Below are positions 55,334-64,000 of a DNA stretch of 64,000 bases, one piece after another (the stretch's first letter is position 1; every line of letters starts with the position of its first letter). The DNA comes from Salinisphaera sp049568105. GTDB taxonomy: Bacteria; Pseudomonadota; Gammaproteobacteria; Nevskiales; Salinisphaeraceae. Under the pieces are notes generated by a model. It was not told the origin of the DNA. It saw only the letters and a list, made by a program, of their open reading frames with translations, and did not search any database. The stretch spans positions 2,232,001 through 2,296,000 of the forward strand of contig NZ_CP145335.1 in assembly GCF_049568105.1 (NCBI RefSeq), written 5' to 3'. The position numbers and the translations under genes are program-made.

Positions 55334-56254
55334 CTAGACCGGTGCACACAGGATATGAGATGTCAGAGCTGCTAGATCATCTGGCGTGTGTTCGCGAAAA
55401 CGCGGCGCCAGTGGCATTCGCAGAGCGTCCAGACGGGCACCGGGATCGGTCTCTGCGCGCTCGTAGCGGATCTCGTAACCGGCAGAGACCATCAGCGCGA
55501 CATAATCGCTATGGCGCAGACGATTCTGGTAAATCTGGCCAGAGGAATTGATCAATCGCCATGTCGACTCGTGGTAACGCAAGAAGTTGATTCGCGAGAG
55601 CCGGCGGTCGGTATGCTGCCAGTGATCCGAATTGTCGATGATATGCATCATCAGGCCGTTCGGCGACAACACCGCTCGACAATCAGCGATCAAACCATCC
55701 AGAGCTGCGGCCGGAATGTGCTCGAGAACTGCCCGAGAATAGACGATATCGGCCCTACCTGGCGGCAGGCTTCGGATATCGCCCGGGGCTCGGTATTCAA
55801 ATCGCAGGTTGGCGAGCAAACTCGAAAAATCACGGCCCAAGCCACGGCATAGGGCATCCGTTATATCACCGGGTTCCATATTCAGCCGACAGGCGACCCA
55901 CTCGTGTTGGCTGGCGAGGAAAGCGATCGAACTCACGACCGTAGAAAAATCCATTAGCCGTTCGACATCGGTGAGAATGACTCGGCTGCCGGCCAAGTAG
56001 AGCAGCAGCGGTATGGTGGGCTGCCATCCGGTGCCGATCTCCACTACCGTGGCACCTTCGAGGCTGCCGTAGTGTTGCCTCAGGCTGCGAATCATGGATA
56101 CCCCATGGTCGAGAGCACACCAGTCGTTGGCGATATTCGACCGATACGGCGTGACCGCTCTTTTAAGGCGAATCAAAGGCCCCCGAAGTGGCATCGCACT
56201 TTTGGCATGTGCGAGGCCGATATCGAACGGCCGTGGATGTGCGTATGCCGACAT
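55334..56254 (-). CDS. SAM-dependent methyltransferase
   Basis: 306 residues. The methyltransferase core is VVEIGTGWQPTIPLLLYLAG (SAM motif I), SRVILTDVERLMD, GRADIVYSRAVLEHIPAAAL, LIADCRAVLSPNGLMMHIID. An N-terminal LIRLKRAVTPYRSNIANDWC and a C-terminal GYEIRYERAETDPG flank it. The architecture is similar to methyltransferases in glycan or lipid gene clusters; no target is known. It lies beside an AT-rich stretch (56300-56400), so recent transfer is possible. Confidence 0.85.
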   Translation of the reverse strand: MSAYAHPRPFDIGLAHAKSAMPLRGPLIRLKRAVTPYRSNIANDWCALDHGVSMIRSLRQHYGSLEGATVVEIGTGWQPTIPLLLYLAGSRVILTDVERLMDFSTVVSSIAFLASQHEWVACRLNMEPGDITDALCRGLGRDFSSLLANLRFEYRAPGDIRSLPPGRADIVYSRAVLEHIPAAALDGLIADCRAVLSPNGLMMHIIDNSDHWQHTDRRLSRINFLRYHESTWRLINSSGQIYQNRLRHSDYVALMVSAGYEIRYERAETDPGARLDALRMPLAPRFREHTPDDLAALTSHILCAPV

Positions 56255-56957
56255 TCCCCCTCCCCCAAATGCTGAACACGGTCAGCATCATCGACTATAG
56301 CCTTGAAGAAACAGCAGTAATAGCGATATTTCAATAAATATATTTAACATAATAACAAATCGAAGCCAATATTTTGTTTTAATTTATAATTAAATTAAGG
56401 CGGGAATTTATCAACCGATCCGCTTTACCCGCCAGTTGGACTTGAAACCGCTTTATCTGCGCGAACCCGAGCGCTGCACAAGCTACTCGGCTTCGCCGCG
56501 CCGCGTCTCGAACCCGGCCGTATTCGAGCGTCGATCGCACGGCACCCAAACTGGCTCTCAACGCTTTGCGTATAGCCGTACAGATCTTGCCCGGCTTGCC
56601 AACCACACCCTCCCGTTTCGCGCTGGTAGGCCAAACAACAGACACACATCCGTCCGCTCGGGCCTGTTGCCCGATACTCGATGCAGCCAAAGCCAAGGGC
56701 GGCTTGAGCGTTAGCCGCTACCGGCCGGCAGCCCCGCAGGTGATCGGCCCTACGCTTGCCATGGTTCACTTCGGCCGAAGCGGCGACCAGGCCATATCTC
56801 GGTACAAGCCCCCGGCAAACAGCAGCACCACCCAAGCCGGTCGATGACACCGGTCACCCCATCCTCGCGTAGCCGAACATATTCACAGTGAAGCCAGTTT
56901 TTGTACGCCGGTAACGCTCGGGTATGTTCGAAACACTGCCACGATCGGAGCATGACG
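56255..56957. other. Intergenic with AT-rich tract
   Basis: About 700 bp. 56305-56400 is unusually AT-rich (TTTAACATAATAACAAATCG and nearby), in contrast with its GC-rich surroundings. It may hold the promoter of the methyltransferase gene. No gene was recognised. Confidence 0.45.
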
Positions 56958-58580
56958 ATGCAGGAACTCGCGCGTAAGCTGGGTCTTCGGGTCGATCCGA
57001 CGATCTTTTTCGTCTCGGCCGGAATCATGGTCGCCTTCCTCGTGGCGCTGCTGGTCGCCCCGGGCCCGATCGGCGATGCCTTCGGCGCCGGGCGCACTTG
57101 GATCGTGACCAACCTGGGATGGTTTTTCATCCTCGGGGTCACCAGCTGGGTTGCGTTTTTACTATGGGTCGCCCTCAGTCGCTACGGTGCGATTCGACTC
57201 GGGGGCAACGATGCGCGTCCGGACTACGGCAATATTTCGTGGTTCACGATGCTGTTCGCCGGCGGTATTGGCACCGTGCTGATGTTCTGGGGGGTCGCTG
57301 AACCGATCTCGCATTTCTCTACCCCGCCAAGACCGGACGTGGCGCCCTATTCAGTGGAGGCTGCCGACGATGCGATGGGATTTGCCATCTATCATCTTGG
57401 CCTGCACACCTGGGCGATCTTTACCCTGCCCGGCCTGGCCTTTGCTTATTTCATCTATCGCTACGATCTGCCGATGCGCTTCAGCTCGGTGTTCTATCCG
57501 CTACTGGGCGAGCGTATCTACGGCCCAATCGGTAAGACGCTCGACATATTCGCATTGCTGGGCACGCTGTTCGGCGTCGCAGTATCGATCGGCCTAGGTA
57601 CCCAGCAAATCAACGCCGGCCTGACTGAACTGTTCGGCATCCCCAATGCGGTAATGCCGAAAGTCTTGATCATCGCAGTATTGACCACGGTGGCAGTCGG
57701 CTCGATCGTGGCCGGCCTCGATTCGGGGATCAAGCTGCTTTCGAACATCAACATCGGCATGGCCGTGGGCCTGATGTTCTTCGTCTTGTTCACCGGCGCC
57801 ACGGTGTTCTTGCTGCGCGCTATCGTCGAAACTTTCGGCATCTATATTTCCAATCTGCTGCCGATGGCGTTCTGGAACGACACCCTGGCTCAATACACGC
57901 ATGAAAAAGGCGGCTGGGGCTGGCAAGGCAATTGGACAGTGTTCTACTGGGCCTGGACGGTGACCTGGTCGCCGTTCATCGGTATCTTCGTGGCCCGGAT
58001 CTCACGCGGACGTACGATTCGAGAATTCGTACTCGGTGTCCTGTTTGCACCGTCGATCTTCACACTGATTTGGTTCGCGATTTTCGGCTGGTCGGCCATG
58101 CAGATCGACGGCATCGGCGAACAGGCTCGGGCTGCTTTGGGTGATCAGGCGGGCTCGCTGTCGCAGGCGGTCGAACAGAGTGTGCCGTTGGCGATGTTTG
58201 CGTTCTTCGAACATTTCCCCGCAGCGACCCTGATTCAGGGGCTGGCAGTCGTGATCGTGGCTATCTTTTTCGCCACCTCGTCGGACTCGGCGTCGCTGGT
58301 GGTCGACATGCTCTGTACCGGCACGCCCGACCCAGGCCCGGTGCACCAGCGCATGTTCTGGGGCATTGCCGAAGGCGTGCTCGCAGCGATGCTGATCGTG
58401 CTGGCAGGTGAAGCCGGACTGACTGCCTTACAACAGGTCATCACAGTCATCGGCCTGCCCGTATTTATCCTTGTGTTCGGCATGATGTTTTCCTTGTTGC
58501 GCGGCCTACAAAGCGAAAACATACCACCGGCCCACGTCGGCAAGCCGCCACATACCGAGGATCTGCAGGGACCCCGATAG
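56958..58580 (+). CDS. BCCT-family betaine/carnitine/choline transporter
   Basis: 540 residues from ATG 56958, with GGAG at 7-base spacing (an ATG two codons upstream is too close). Twelve hydrophobic segments are visible. The BCCT signature is GNWTVFYWAWTVTWSPFIGI then FVARISRGRTIREFV; GGIGTVLMFWGVAEPISHF is also conserved. BCCT members import osmoprotectants such as glycine betaine. In a salt-exposed organism this is a likely osmotic-stress transporter. It is convergent with an APC transporter. Confidence 0.95.
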   Translation: MQELARKLGLRVDPTIFFVSAGIMVAFLVALLVAPGPIGDAFGAGRTWIVTNLGWFFILGVTSWVAFLLWVALSRYGAIRLGGNDARPDYGNISWFTMLFAGGIGTVLMFWGVAEPISHFSTPPRPDVAPYSVEAADDAMGFAIYHLGLHTWAIFTLPGLAFAYFIYRYDLPMRFSSVFYPLLGERIYGPIGKTLDIFALLGTLFGVAVSIGLGTQQINAGLTELFGIPNAVMPKVLIIAVLTTVAVGSIVAGLDSGIKLLSNINIGMAVGLMFFVLFTGATVFLLRAIVETFGIYISNLLPMAFWNDTLAQYTHEKGGWGWQGNWTVFYWAWTVTWSPFIGIFVARISRGRTIREFVLGVLFAPSIFTLIWFAIFGWSAMQIDGIGEQARAALGDQAGSLSQAVEQSVPLAMFAFFEHFPAATLIQGLAVVIVAIFFATSSDSASLVVDMLCTGTPDPGPVHQRMFWGIAEGVLAAMLIVLAGEAGLTALQQVITVIGLPVFILVFGMMFSLLRGLQSENIPPAHVGKPPHTEDLQGPR

Positions 58581-58605
58581 CACAATCGATGGCCCCGGAT
58601 TACCG

Positions 58606-58633
58606 CCCCGGCGCTGGCTATTGCGCGCCGGGG
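58606..58633. terminator. Hairpin between convergent BCCT and APC genes
   Basis: CCCCGGCG (58606-58613) pairs with CGCCGGGG (58626-58633), directly before the stop codon of the APC gene on the minus strand. No T tract, so moderate support. Confidence 0.5.
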
Positions 58634-60046
58634 TTACCCAGACTGAGCGCGTTGCGCAGCGTTAGTGGTCGCCATGCCAGCACTCCGGCGGCGCACAACC
58701 AGAGCCATCAGTACGCCCCCCAACATCCATACCGCGCCAAGCATTTGGGCCTGGGTGTCGGCTTCGATGAGCGCATAGATCAGAATGGCGCCCCCGACTA
58801 TGGGCGACAGCCCATGTAGGATCCAGCGGCGGCTACGCTCGATGAGCATAAAACGAAACAACACAGCAGCGTGCAACAAGATATAAGCGGTCAGCGCACC
58901 GAAGGTCACTAAGGTGGTCAGCACCTCGGGGCTTTCGCTTCCGAACAGCCCGATTACGAGCGATAGGCCGGCAATGAACAGCGTGGCGTTACGCGGCGTA
59001 TGGTTACGATCGACCCGGGCCAACAGCGATGGCAGCTGGCGATCGCGAGCCATGCTGAAAACCAACCGTGCCGAAGTCGCCTGCGAGGCGATCGAGTTGG
59101 CAAAAATTGCGATCAGCGCCGAAGTCAGTGTCATGAGCACGCGGAAACCGTGCCCAGCCGCCTGTTCGGCGATGTTGTAAAAAGCATTGTGGGTCTCGCT
59201 CCCTGCAGCAAAGCGGGTACCTTCCGGTACATACAGCGCCGCCAGATAGACCTGGCCGACGAATAACAGTGTCGCCGCGCATAACACTACGAGCGTGGCG
59301 CGGGAGACCGTTCGGCCACCGCCTTGGGCTTCTTCATTGAGCGTTGCGATAGCGTCAAAACCCAGAAAACTCAGCGCCGCAATCGGCACGGCGCCGAACA
59401 CGATCGACCAGGAGAACATCGACGCGTCGAACAACGGCCGCCAGGACAGCGCGATATGGCCAGCAACGATATCGCAGCCGGCGATCACTACGAACGCAGC
59501 GATCACGAGCAGCTGCAGACCGAGAAACAGCTTGTTCATCGCGGCCGTAACGCCGATACCGCCCAGATTGACCCCAGTGGCCAACCCCACGAATACGACG
59601 ATCCAGACCCAGGCCGGTACCCCGGGCAGGATGCCGGCCATAGCCACGGCCGCGAACACTGACAACAAGGCTGGCAGCAGCAGATAATCCAGCAGGATCG
59701 CCCAGCCAGCCAGATAGCCGCCGTATGCGTTGATGCCGAGACGAATATAAGAGTAGACCGAGCCCGCCACTGGATAGCGCGCGGCCATCTCCTTGTAACT
59801 GAGCGCGCTGAACAGCATGGCCGTGGCGGCGACCAAATACACCAGCCCCACCATGCCGGAAGCGAAGTTGTACACCACGCCGAAGACCGCCAGCGGCGCC
59901 ATGGGCACCATATAGATCAGCCCATAGACCACCACGTCGACGAACGACATCGAGCGCTTGAGTTGTGGGCGGTAGCCAAGAGCATCCAAGCCCCTGGCGG
60001 CGTTATCGGCATGGCCCCGGGTCGAGTGCCCGACCGTGGTGGTCAT
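58634..60046 (-). CDS. APC-family amino acid permease
   Basis: 470 residues from ATG 60046, with AGGA upstream; longer frames to 60199 lack a Shine-Dalgarno. Twelve hydrophobic segments are visible. MSFVDVVVYGLIYMVPMAPL, ALSYKEMAARYPVAGSVYSY (APC motif), FLGFDAIATLNEEAQGGGRT and SQATSARLVFSMARDRQLPS are typical APC family features. The substrate may be an amino acid or an amine. It is convergent with the BCCT gene. Confidence 0.92.
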   Translation of the reverse strand: MTTTVGHSTRGHADNAARGLDALGYRPQLKRSMSFVDVVVYGLIYMVPMAPLAVFGVVYNFASGMVGLVYLVAATAMLFSALSYKEMAARYPVAGSVYSYIRLGINAYGGYLAGWAILLDYLLLPALLSVFAAVAMAGILPGVPAWVWIVVFVGLATGVNLGGIGVTAAMNKLFLGLQLLVIAAFVVIAGCDIVAGHIALSWRPLFDASMFSWSIVFGAVPIAALSFLGFDAIATLNEEAQGGGRTVSRATLVVLCAATLLFVGQVYLAALYVPEGTRFAAGSETHNAFYNIAEQAAGHGFRVLMTLTSALIAIFANSIASQATSARLVFSMARDRQLPSLLARVDRNHTPRNATLFIAGLSLVIGLFGSESPEVLTTLVTFGALTAYILLHAAVLFRFMLIERSRRWILHGLSPIVGGAILIYALIEADTQAQMLGAVWMLGGVLMALVVRRRSAGMATTNAAQRAQSG

Positions 60047-60490
60047 ATCGTATTCCTGATTGTGCTGGGCGGGCCCGATCCGCCCGCTCCATCGACCGAT
60101 CCACGGCATGCCAGTTACCCGCCGGATTACGGACATCGCCTGGGCCCTTGGGTCGTTCGCGGTCGGCGCCGAGCTAAAAACGCGCGGCATCATACGCAAG
60201 CGCGGCCGATAATTGAATCAACCTGCCGGCTGGCCTGCAGGGCCGTTCAGGTTTCGTACGAGTCGGTGCCAAACGCTTCTCAACACAAGCCGAGAACGAC
60301 AAGACGAGATATCGCGAACGCCGTATCGTCGCACCACGCAAGCGCGCGCCCGCACAGGCTGGCCCGACCGCACCGCTCTTTTCGCGCAGGGCTGCCATGC
60401 ACAACCCACCATAGGCGCCGCCCCGCGATACAGCGCGTCTGGGTCTTAGTCCTCCGTGCGACGCTTGTACGACATAGCAACGGGACCTAG
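60047..60490. other. Intergenic, no gene recognised
   Basis: About 440 bp before the MITE-like copy 2. It ends with a CTAG (60487-60490), the left target duplication of that element. Confidence 0.4.
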
Positions 60491-60717
60491 GGCATGTCGT
60501 CATCACAGACGCCACCGTATGACGCCTGCCCATCGGGTCGAACAAGGCCTGCAACGCCGTCTATCACGATGGGCGGTATCACCCACGCGCCCGTACGCCC
60601 GAGGCGGCCATCCGGCGTTTTCGTTCGCTCAGGTGGCCGGACCACGCCACGCTCGCGATGCCTTGGCTTGCCACCTCAGGGGCGCAAGTGCAGCGGTGTA
60701 TCTCATGACGACATGCC
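60491..60717. mobile_element. MITE-like inverted-repeat element, copy 2
   Basis: 227-bp non-coding unit with perfect inverted ends GGCATGTCGTCAT...ATGACGACATGCC, flanked on both sides by CTAG (60487-60490 and 60718-60721), so the outer repeat is 17 bp perfect. It shares internal blocks with copy 1 at 22649-22893 but differs in length and end sequence. It lies 4 bp downstream of the glutathione peroxidase stop. No transposase is encoded. Confidence 0.85.
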
Positions 60718-60725
60718 CTAGAGCG

Positions 60726-61211
60726 TCACACGCCATCGGACAGGGCTTTTTCGATATCGGTCGCCAGCCTGTCGGGTTTGGTCGTAGGCGCATAGCGCTG
60801 ACGCACCTCGCCGTGTCGCCCCACCAGAAACTTGGTGAAGTTCCACTTGATGCGATCGCCGAGCAAGCCGCCCTGTTCGGCCCGAAGATAGCGGTACAGT
60901 GGATGCGCATTCGGGCCGTTGACTTCGATCTTGGCGAATAACGGGAAGCTGATCTCGTAAGCTGTTGTACAAAAACGCTGGATCTCGGCGGATTCGCCCG
61001 GCTCCTGATGGCCGAACTGGTTGCAGGGAAAACCCAGCACCGCAAACCCGGCGTCAGCATAGCGTCGATAGAGTGCCTCCAGGCCCTGGTACTGCGGCGT
61101 AAAACCACAGCGACTGGCGACATTAACGATCAGCAATACCTGGCCACGATACGCTTCTAGGTATTGCGGGTGGCCATCGATGCTGGTCAGTGCGATCTCG
61201 TAAATGGACAT
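60726..61211 (-). CDS. Glutathione peroxidase
   Basis: 161 residues. The peroxidatic cysteine is C35 in ASRCGFTPQYQGLE. The other family motifs are GFPCNQFGHQEPG (Q65 region) and KWNFTKFLV with the conserved W/N. It reduces lipid or hydrogen peroxides with thiols (thioredoxin-type in bacteria). GGAG precedes the ATG. It ends 4 bp from the MITE-like element. Confidence 0.93.
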   Translation of the reverse strand: MSIYEIALTSIDGHPQYLEAYRGQVLLIVNVASRCGFTPQYQGLEALYRRYADAGFAVLGFPCNQFGHQEPGESAEIQRFCTTAYEISFPLFAKIEVNGPNAHPLYRYLRAEQGGLLGDRIKWNFTKFLVGRHGEVRQRYAPTTKPDRLATDIEKALSDGV

Positions 61212-61273
61212 GATCGGCTCCGTATTTCAGGGGGCTAGGACGCAAGGACAGCGCTTGTGGAGTGTCGGCTGTT

Positions 61274-62023
61274 TTACAGCCTGGCCTGTATCAACATCCA
61301 TCCCCCCTTGCCCAGCAGGGTGATCGACAGCAGTAACAACATGATTTCGATCAGGCGCCGATAAGTTGTTTCCGACAGTACCATCGAGATGGCACGGCCA
61401 ATGCGAGTGCCCACGATCCCGGTCGCTGCCAGCGCCAACGTAAGATGCCAATTCAGGCCCTGAAGTTTGCCCAATTCCCAGTAGGCCGGCAGTTTGGCCA
61501 AGTTGCCAGCCGCGAAAGCGATCGCAATGGTTCCGGCGAATTTCAGCTTTGGCAGTCGTTGCGGCAGTAGATACGCCTGGGCCGGTGGCCCGCCGGAATG
61601 GGTGATAAAGCTGGTGATGCCCGTGACCGTGCCCCAGAACACCCCGGGTAGAATCCGTGCTTCGGTATGCCCGGCCAGACCTTGCCGCAGCCAAGTACGC
61701 AGGCAATACCACAGACCGATCCCCCCAGTGACGATCAACAGCAGGCTTTCAGGCGTATACGGCGTCACGACAGTCGCGACCGCGACGCCAAACAGCATGG
61801 ACGGGATGAGAATCGCCAGATTGCGCGCCGAGAACTCATGCCGATACAGCCAGACCGCGACCCAGTCGGTCACGATGTATACCGGCAACAACATCGCCGC
61901 AGCCTGAATCGGGTTCATGAACAACGACAAGAGCGGAACCGAAATCGCCGCTGCCGAGGCCAGTCCACCCTTGGACATGCCGACTACTAGGGCAGCAATC
62001 AGCAGCAGAATGGTCTGTTCCAT
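61274..62023 (-). CDS. TauE/SafE-family sulfite exporter/permease
   Basis: 249 residues from ATG 62023 (MEQTILLLIAALVVGMSKGG). Eight hydrophobic segments are visible. The TauE/SafE repeat motifs are GGLASAAAISVPLLSLFMNP and WGTVTGITSFITHSGGPPAQ. Members export sulfite, sulfoacetate or related anions. It lies 62 bp upstream of the glutathione peroxidase gene in the same direction and may be co-transcribed with it. Confidence 0.88.
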   Translation of the reverse strand: MEQTILLLIAALVVGMSKGGLASAAAISVPLLSLFMNPIQAAAMLLPVYIVTDWVAVWLYRHEFSARNLAILIPSMLFGVAVATVVTPYTPESLLLIVTGGIGLWYCLRTWLRQGLAGHTEARILPGVFWGTVTGITSFITHSGGPPAQAYLLPQRLPKLKFAGTIAIAFAAGNLAKLPAYWELGKLQGLNWHLTLALAATGIVGTRIGRAISMVLSETTYRRLIEIMLLLLSITLLGKGGWMLIQARL

Positions 62024-62714
62024 TGTTTGCCTTTTCAGAACACGAAGTCGAAACCGCGCATTCTGCATCGCCCGACGTTTTTCATCGACCAATTCGACGC
62101 GGGAAAGACTTGCCAGCCTCATCGCGACAAACTCTGGCGGCTGCCCCGCTGCCCGTACGAGCGCCAAACGACGCCTACCGAACCGTGCCGGCCGGCACGA
62201 GCGGCTCAGGCTTGCCGACAGGCTGATCATCGCGATGAGAGCGCGACCGTCCGCAATCCTGCGCTTACGCCGCGATGACGCAACATTCGCAGCCTCTATA
62301 TGGGCACCCAACCCTATAGACCCCAATCCCCCAGTCTTGCGGGTTCTGCGGCATCGATCGCTTGCCTTGACGGCCACCTCCTCGACGGCGAGCCGCGGCG
62401 CCAATGTCGGTTGAGGGGCTGTCCGAGCCCACGGTTATTCAGCAAACCAGGGCATAGCTCTCGCCAATTCGTGATGGTCTGTACACGCGAGGGATAGCCG
62501 GCGCATCGCGCATGACCGGGCTCGGACGGAGTGGGTACGCCTCGCCGCGCGGCCAGCCTTTGGCCGACCATAACCGGCCACGACTCGGCGGCTTGCCCAA
62601 GCGGCCGCCGGATGCGCGCATGCCAGTACGATGTTCGGGCACAACCGCAACAGCTCTGTGCAACGAATCAATGCCGCGCCCTGGAGGGCGCACTTGGCAC
62701 CGGCCAATAGATTT
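62024..62714. other. Intergenic, no gene recognised
   Basis: About 690 bp. Several frames overlap without motifs. No terminator or regulatory site could be supported. Confidence 0.4.
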
Positions 62715-63620
62715 TTAGGTCAGCAGTAATCGATTGATATAGGGGTCGATTTTTAAGGGGCCGTGATACGGCCTTGGCCGATAGCGATACATATGGCAGG
62801 GCAACAACGAATACTGGATCTGGAGCATCAGACGCGGCTTGGCTGTTGGCATGGCCCCCTTGTGAATACCCGCTGTATCGCACGCAAAACTTGCGCCTGG
62901 CATGCCGGTCACTGCGACCCTGGCTTCGGGGGGAAATTGCCGTGCAATATCCGCCTCGTCGTATGCTTGGGCACGTAGCGATACCCGCGCCCTATGCGTA
63001 CGCTTGACGTAGACATGCGGTCCGGCGCTCTCATCGACCTCGGTCAGATACACGAACACCTTCAGATGACGCCAATCGTCCGAATCCCGGTGAAAGGCTT
63101 GCAGCCCATGGCTTTGGCCCTCGCCCGGAAACGACCAGCGCAGCACGAGCGCCGACAACGTTGGCTTGCAGCCGATATAGCGCTCGGCCAGCCCGAGCAA
63201 AAACGGGCTGTTGGCAACCGCCAGAATATGCGGCGCCGCCACGATGTCATCGAGTTGATAATCGGCCATGGTCACAGTCCCCGGACGCTCGGCCAGTTCG
63301 AATGTCTGCCGACTCCCGTCCGGACGCCGGGCGAACAGCCGCCGATCGGCTAGATACGACTCGATGTCAGCGATCTGTTGGCGATCCAACAAAGGGTCGA
63401 GACTGACGAAGCCGTCGCGACGCAGGTCGGCCAACACCCCGTCGTTCTGCGGCCACGGCTGGTTCAGTCCCGTTGGCCCGTAACGCAGACGTATGAGCGT
63501 TGCCAGCGAGGAAGCGATCGATTCTCTCAGTGCCCGCTGTATAACCATCCGTTGGCTGTAGTACAAGACGCTTTTAGCCGGCATGAACCCCCGGCCCGGC
63601 GTAAGCTGAGCAAATTCCAT
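62715..63620 (-). CDS. Phytanoyl-CoA dioxygenase-type (2OG/Fe(II)) oxygenase
   Basis: 301 residues from ATG 63620, preceded by GAGGGG. The iron-binding facial triad is visible as HRDSDDW (H-x-D) in GLQAFHRDSDDWRHLKVFVY and the distal histidine in TAGIHKGAMP, with arginine (KPRLMLQIQYS) to bind 2-oxoglutarate. The fold is PhyH-like, hydroxylating small molecules or lipids. The target is unknown. Its flank (63640-63870) is AT-rich, so it may have been transferred with neighbouring DNA. Confidence 0.85.
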   Translation of the reverse strand: MEFAQLTPGRGFMPAKSVLYYSQRMVIQRALRESIASSLATLIRLRYGPTGLNQPWPQNDGVLADLRRDGFVSLDPLLDRQQIADIESYLADRRLFARRPDGSRQTFELAERPGTVTMADYQLDDIVAAPHILAVANSPFLLGLAERYIGCKPTLSALVLRWSFPGEGQSHGLQAFHRDSDDWRHLKVFVYLTEVDESAGPHVYVKRTHRARVSLRAQAYDEADIARQFPPEARVAVTGMPGASFACDTAGIHKGAMPTAKPRLMLQIQYSLLPCHMYRYRPRPYHGPLKIDPYINRLLLT

Positions 63621-63877
63621 GGTCCCCCTCGTACAACGTAGATACCGATATAGTTTTATCGGGTGCGACAAACGGTTCTTGAATCAAAAAAAACTTATAT
63701 CTAAACCGCCATATAGCGACGACATCTTTAGCCAATGGAAAACCCGGATATTTCATAGAAACCCTGCCGGCCGTTTAAATTCTTTATTTATTATTCGTCA
63801 TATTTTGTTACAAGAGATTATTTGCATAAAACAAATTCAAAGTAAACCACAGTATAAATTCTAATAAGGTATCGGCC
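63621..63877. other. AT-rich intergenic tract
   Basis: About 260 bp with long A/T-rich runs (TTTATTTATTATTCGTCATA near 63784). No gene was recognised; it likely holds promoters for the genes on both sides. Confidence 0.45.
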
Positions 63878-64000
63878 ATGATCGGCCCAGAACCCGGCAT
63901 TGGCTCATCGAAGATGTTTGAATCCAACCGGCCTGAAAATGGATATCGAATATCGCTGTCGATTTCGGCAAAAACGCCGAAGACGATGGGCAGTCAGCTA
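63878..64000 (+). CDS. Possible 5' end of a gene running off the window
   Basis: ATG at 63878, preceded by AAGG, opens 41 codons without a stop up to the window edge (MIGPEPGIGSSKMFESNRPE, then NGYRISLSISAKTPK). There is no recognised motif. It may be a real gene start, but the support is slight. Confidence 0.3.
   Translation, partial: MIGPEPGIGSSKMFESNRPENGYRISLSISAKTPKTMGSQL

Noticed and set aside
54950..55347. Three overlapping minus-strand frames before the methyltransferase gene
   Set aside because: They overlap each other in different frames, have no starts with ribosome sites and match no family.

Overview
The window is high-GC DNA (about 60-65% G+C by eye) with dense bacterial genes on both strands. 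The codon use and gene families (RecD, REP-associated tyrosine transposase, DeaD-type helicase, MocR and LysR regulators, FNT, BCCT, SLC13 and APC transporters, a cryptochrome DASH-type photolyase, PEP-CTERM proteins) point to a gammaproteobacterium. The osmolyte transporter and many acidic proteins would suit a halophile such as Salinisphaera, but that genus is an inference and was not checked. No rRNA, tRNA or CRISPR array was recognised.

Layout. 1-4 kb: the 3' part of recD, then a scarred accessory patch holding a second recD tail, an antitoxin fragment, an intact transposase element (RAYT) with 22-bp terminal repeats, a Sel1-repeat protein and a decayed second RAYT. 4-12 kb: a membrane protein, a PEP-CTERM-like protein, a zeta-toxin/ParD-like pair, a formamidase remnant, a HAD phosphatase, a flavin-binding stress protein, an IS3 remnant, and a LysR gene divergent from a flavodoxin-like gene. 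12.5-21.7 kb: a seven-gene Nit1C (nitrilase) cluster, divergent from a MocR regulator and followed by a Tat-exported formamidase. 22-36 kb: a second HAD enzyme, a DUF2231/sorbosone dehydrogenase pair, UspA, diacylglycerol kinase, PAP2 phosphatase, aldehyde dehydrogenase, alpha/beta hydrolase, SDR, isochorismatase-like protein, aldo/keto reductase, methyltransferase and HD phosphohydrolase. 37-50 kb: a WG-repeat protein with a hexanucleotide repeat in its signal peptide, a photolyase, a DUF2795 protein, a PEP-CTERM protein with a probable sigma-54 promoter, a glycerate kinase/SLC13 pair, PPK2, and a YdjM-type membrane hydrolase. 50-64 kb: LysR/PNPOx, DEAD-box helicase, FNT channel, methyltransferase, BCCT and APC transporters, glutathione peroxidase, TauE/SafE permease and a PhyH-type oxygenase.

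How the genes fit together. The strongest functional unit is the nitrogen-scavenging block at 12.5-21.7 kb. Its six gene junctions after nitB are a short gap followed by overlaps, implying one translationally coupled transcript. The divergent regulator shares a 256-bp intergenic region that holds three copies of a 9-bp element. The adjacent periplasmic formamidase could release ammonia and formate from an amide, and a formate/nitrite channel lies at 54 kb.

The main structural novelties are two copies of a roughly 230-245 bp inverted-repeat element (22.6 and 60.5 kb), each directly 3' of a gene and one flanked by CTAG duplications, and the RAYT element whose terminal repeats supply the stop codons of both flanking genes.
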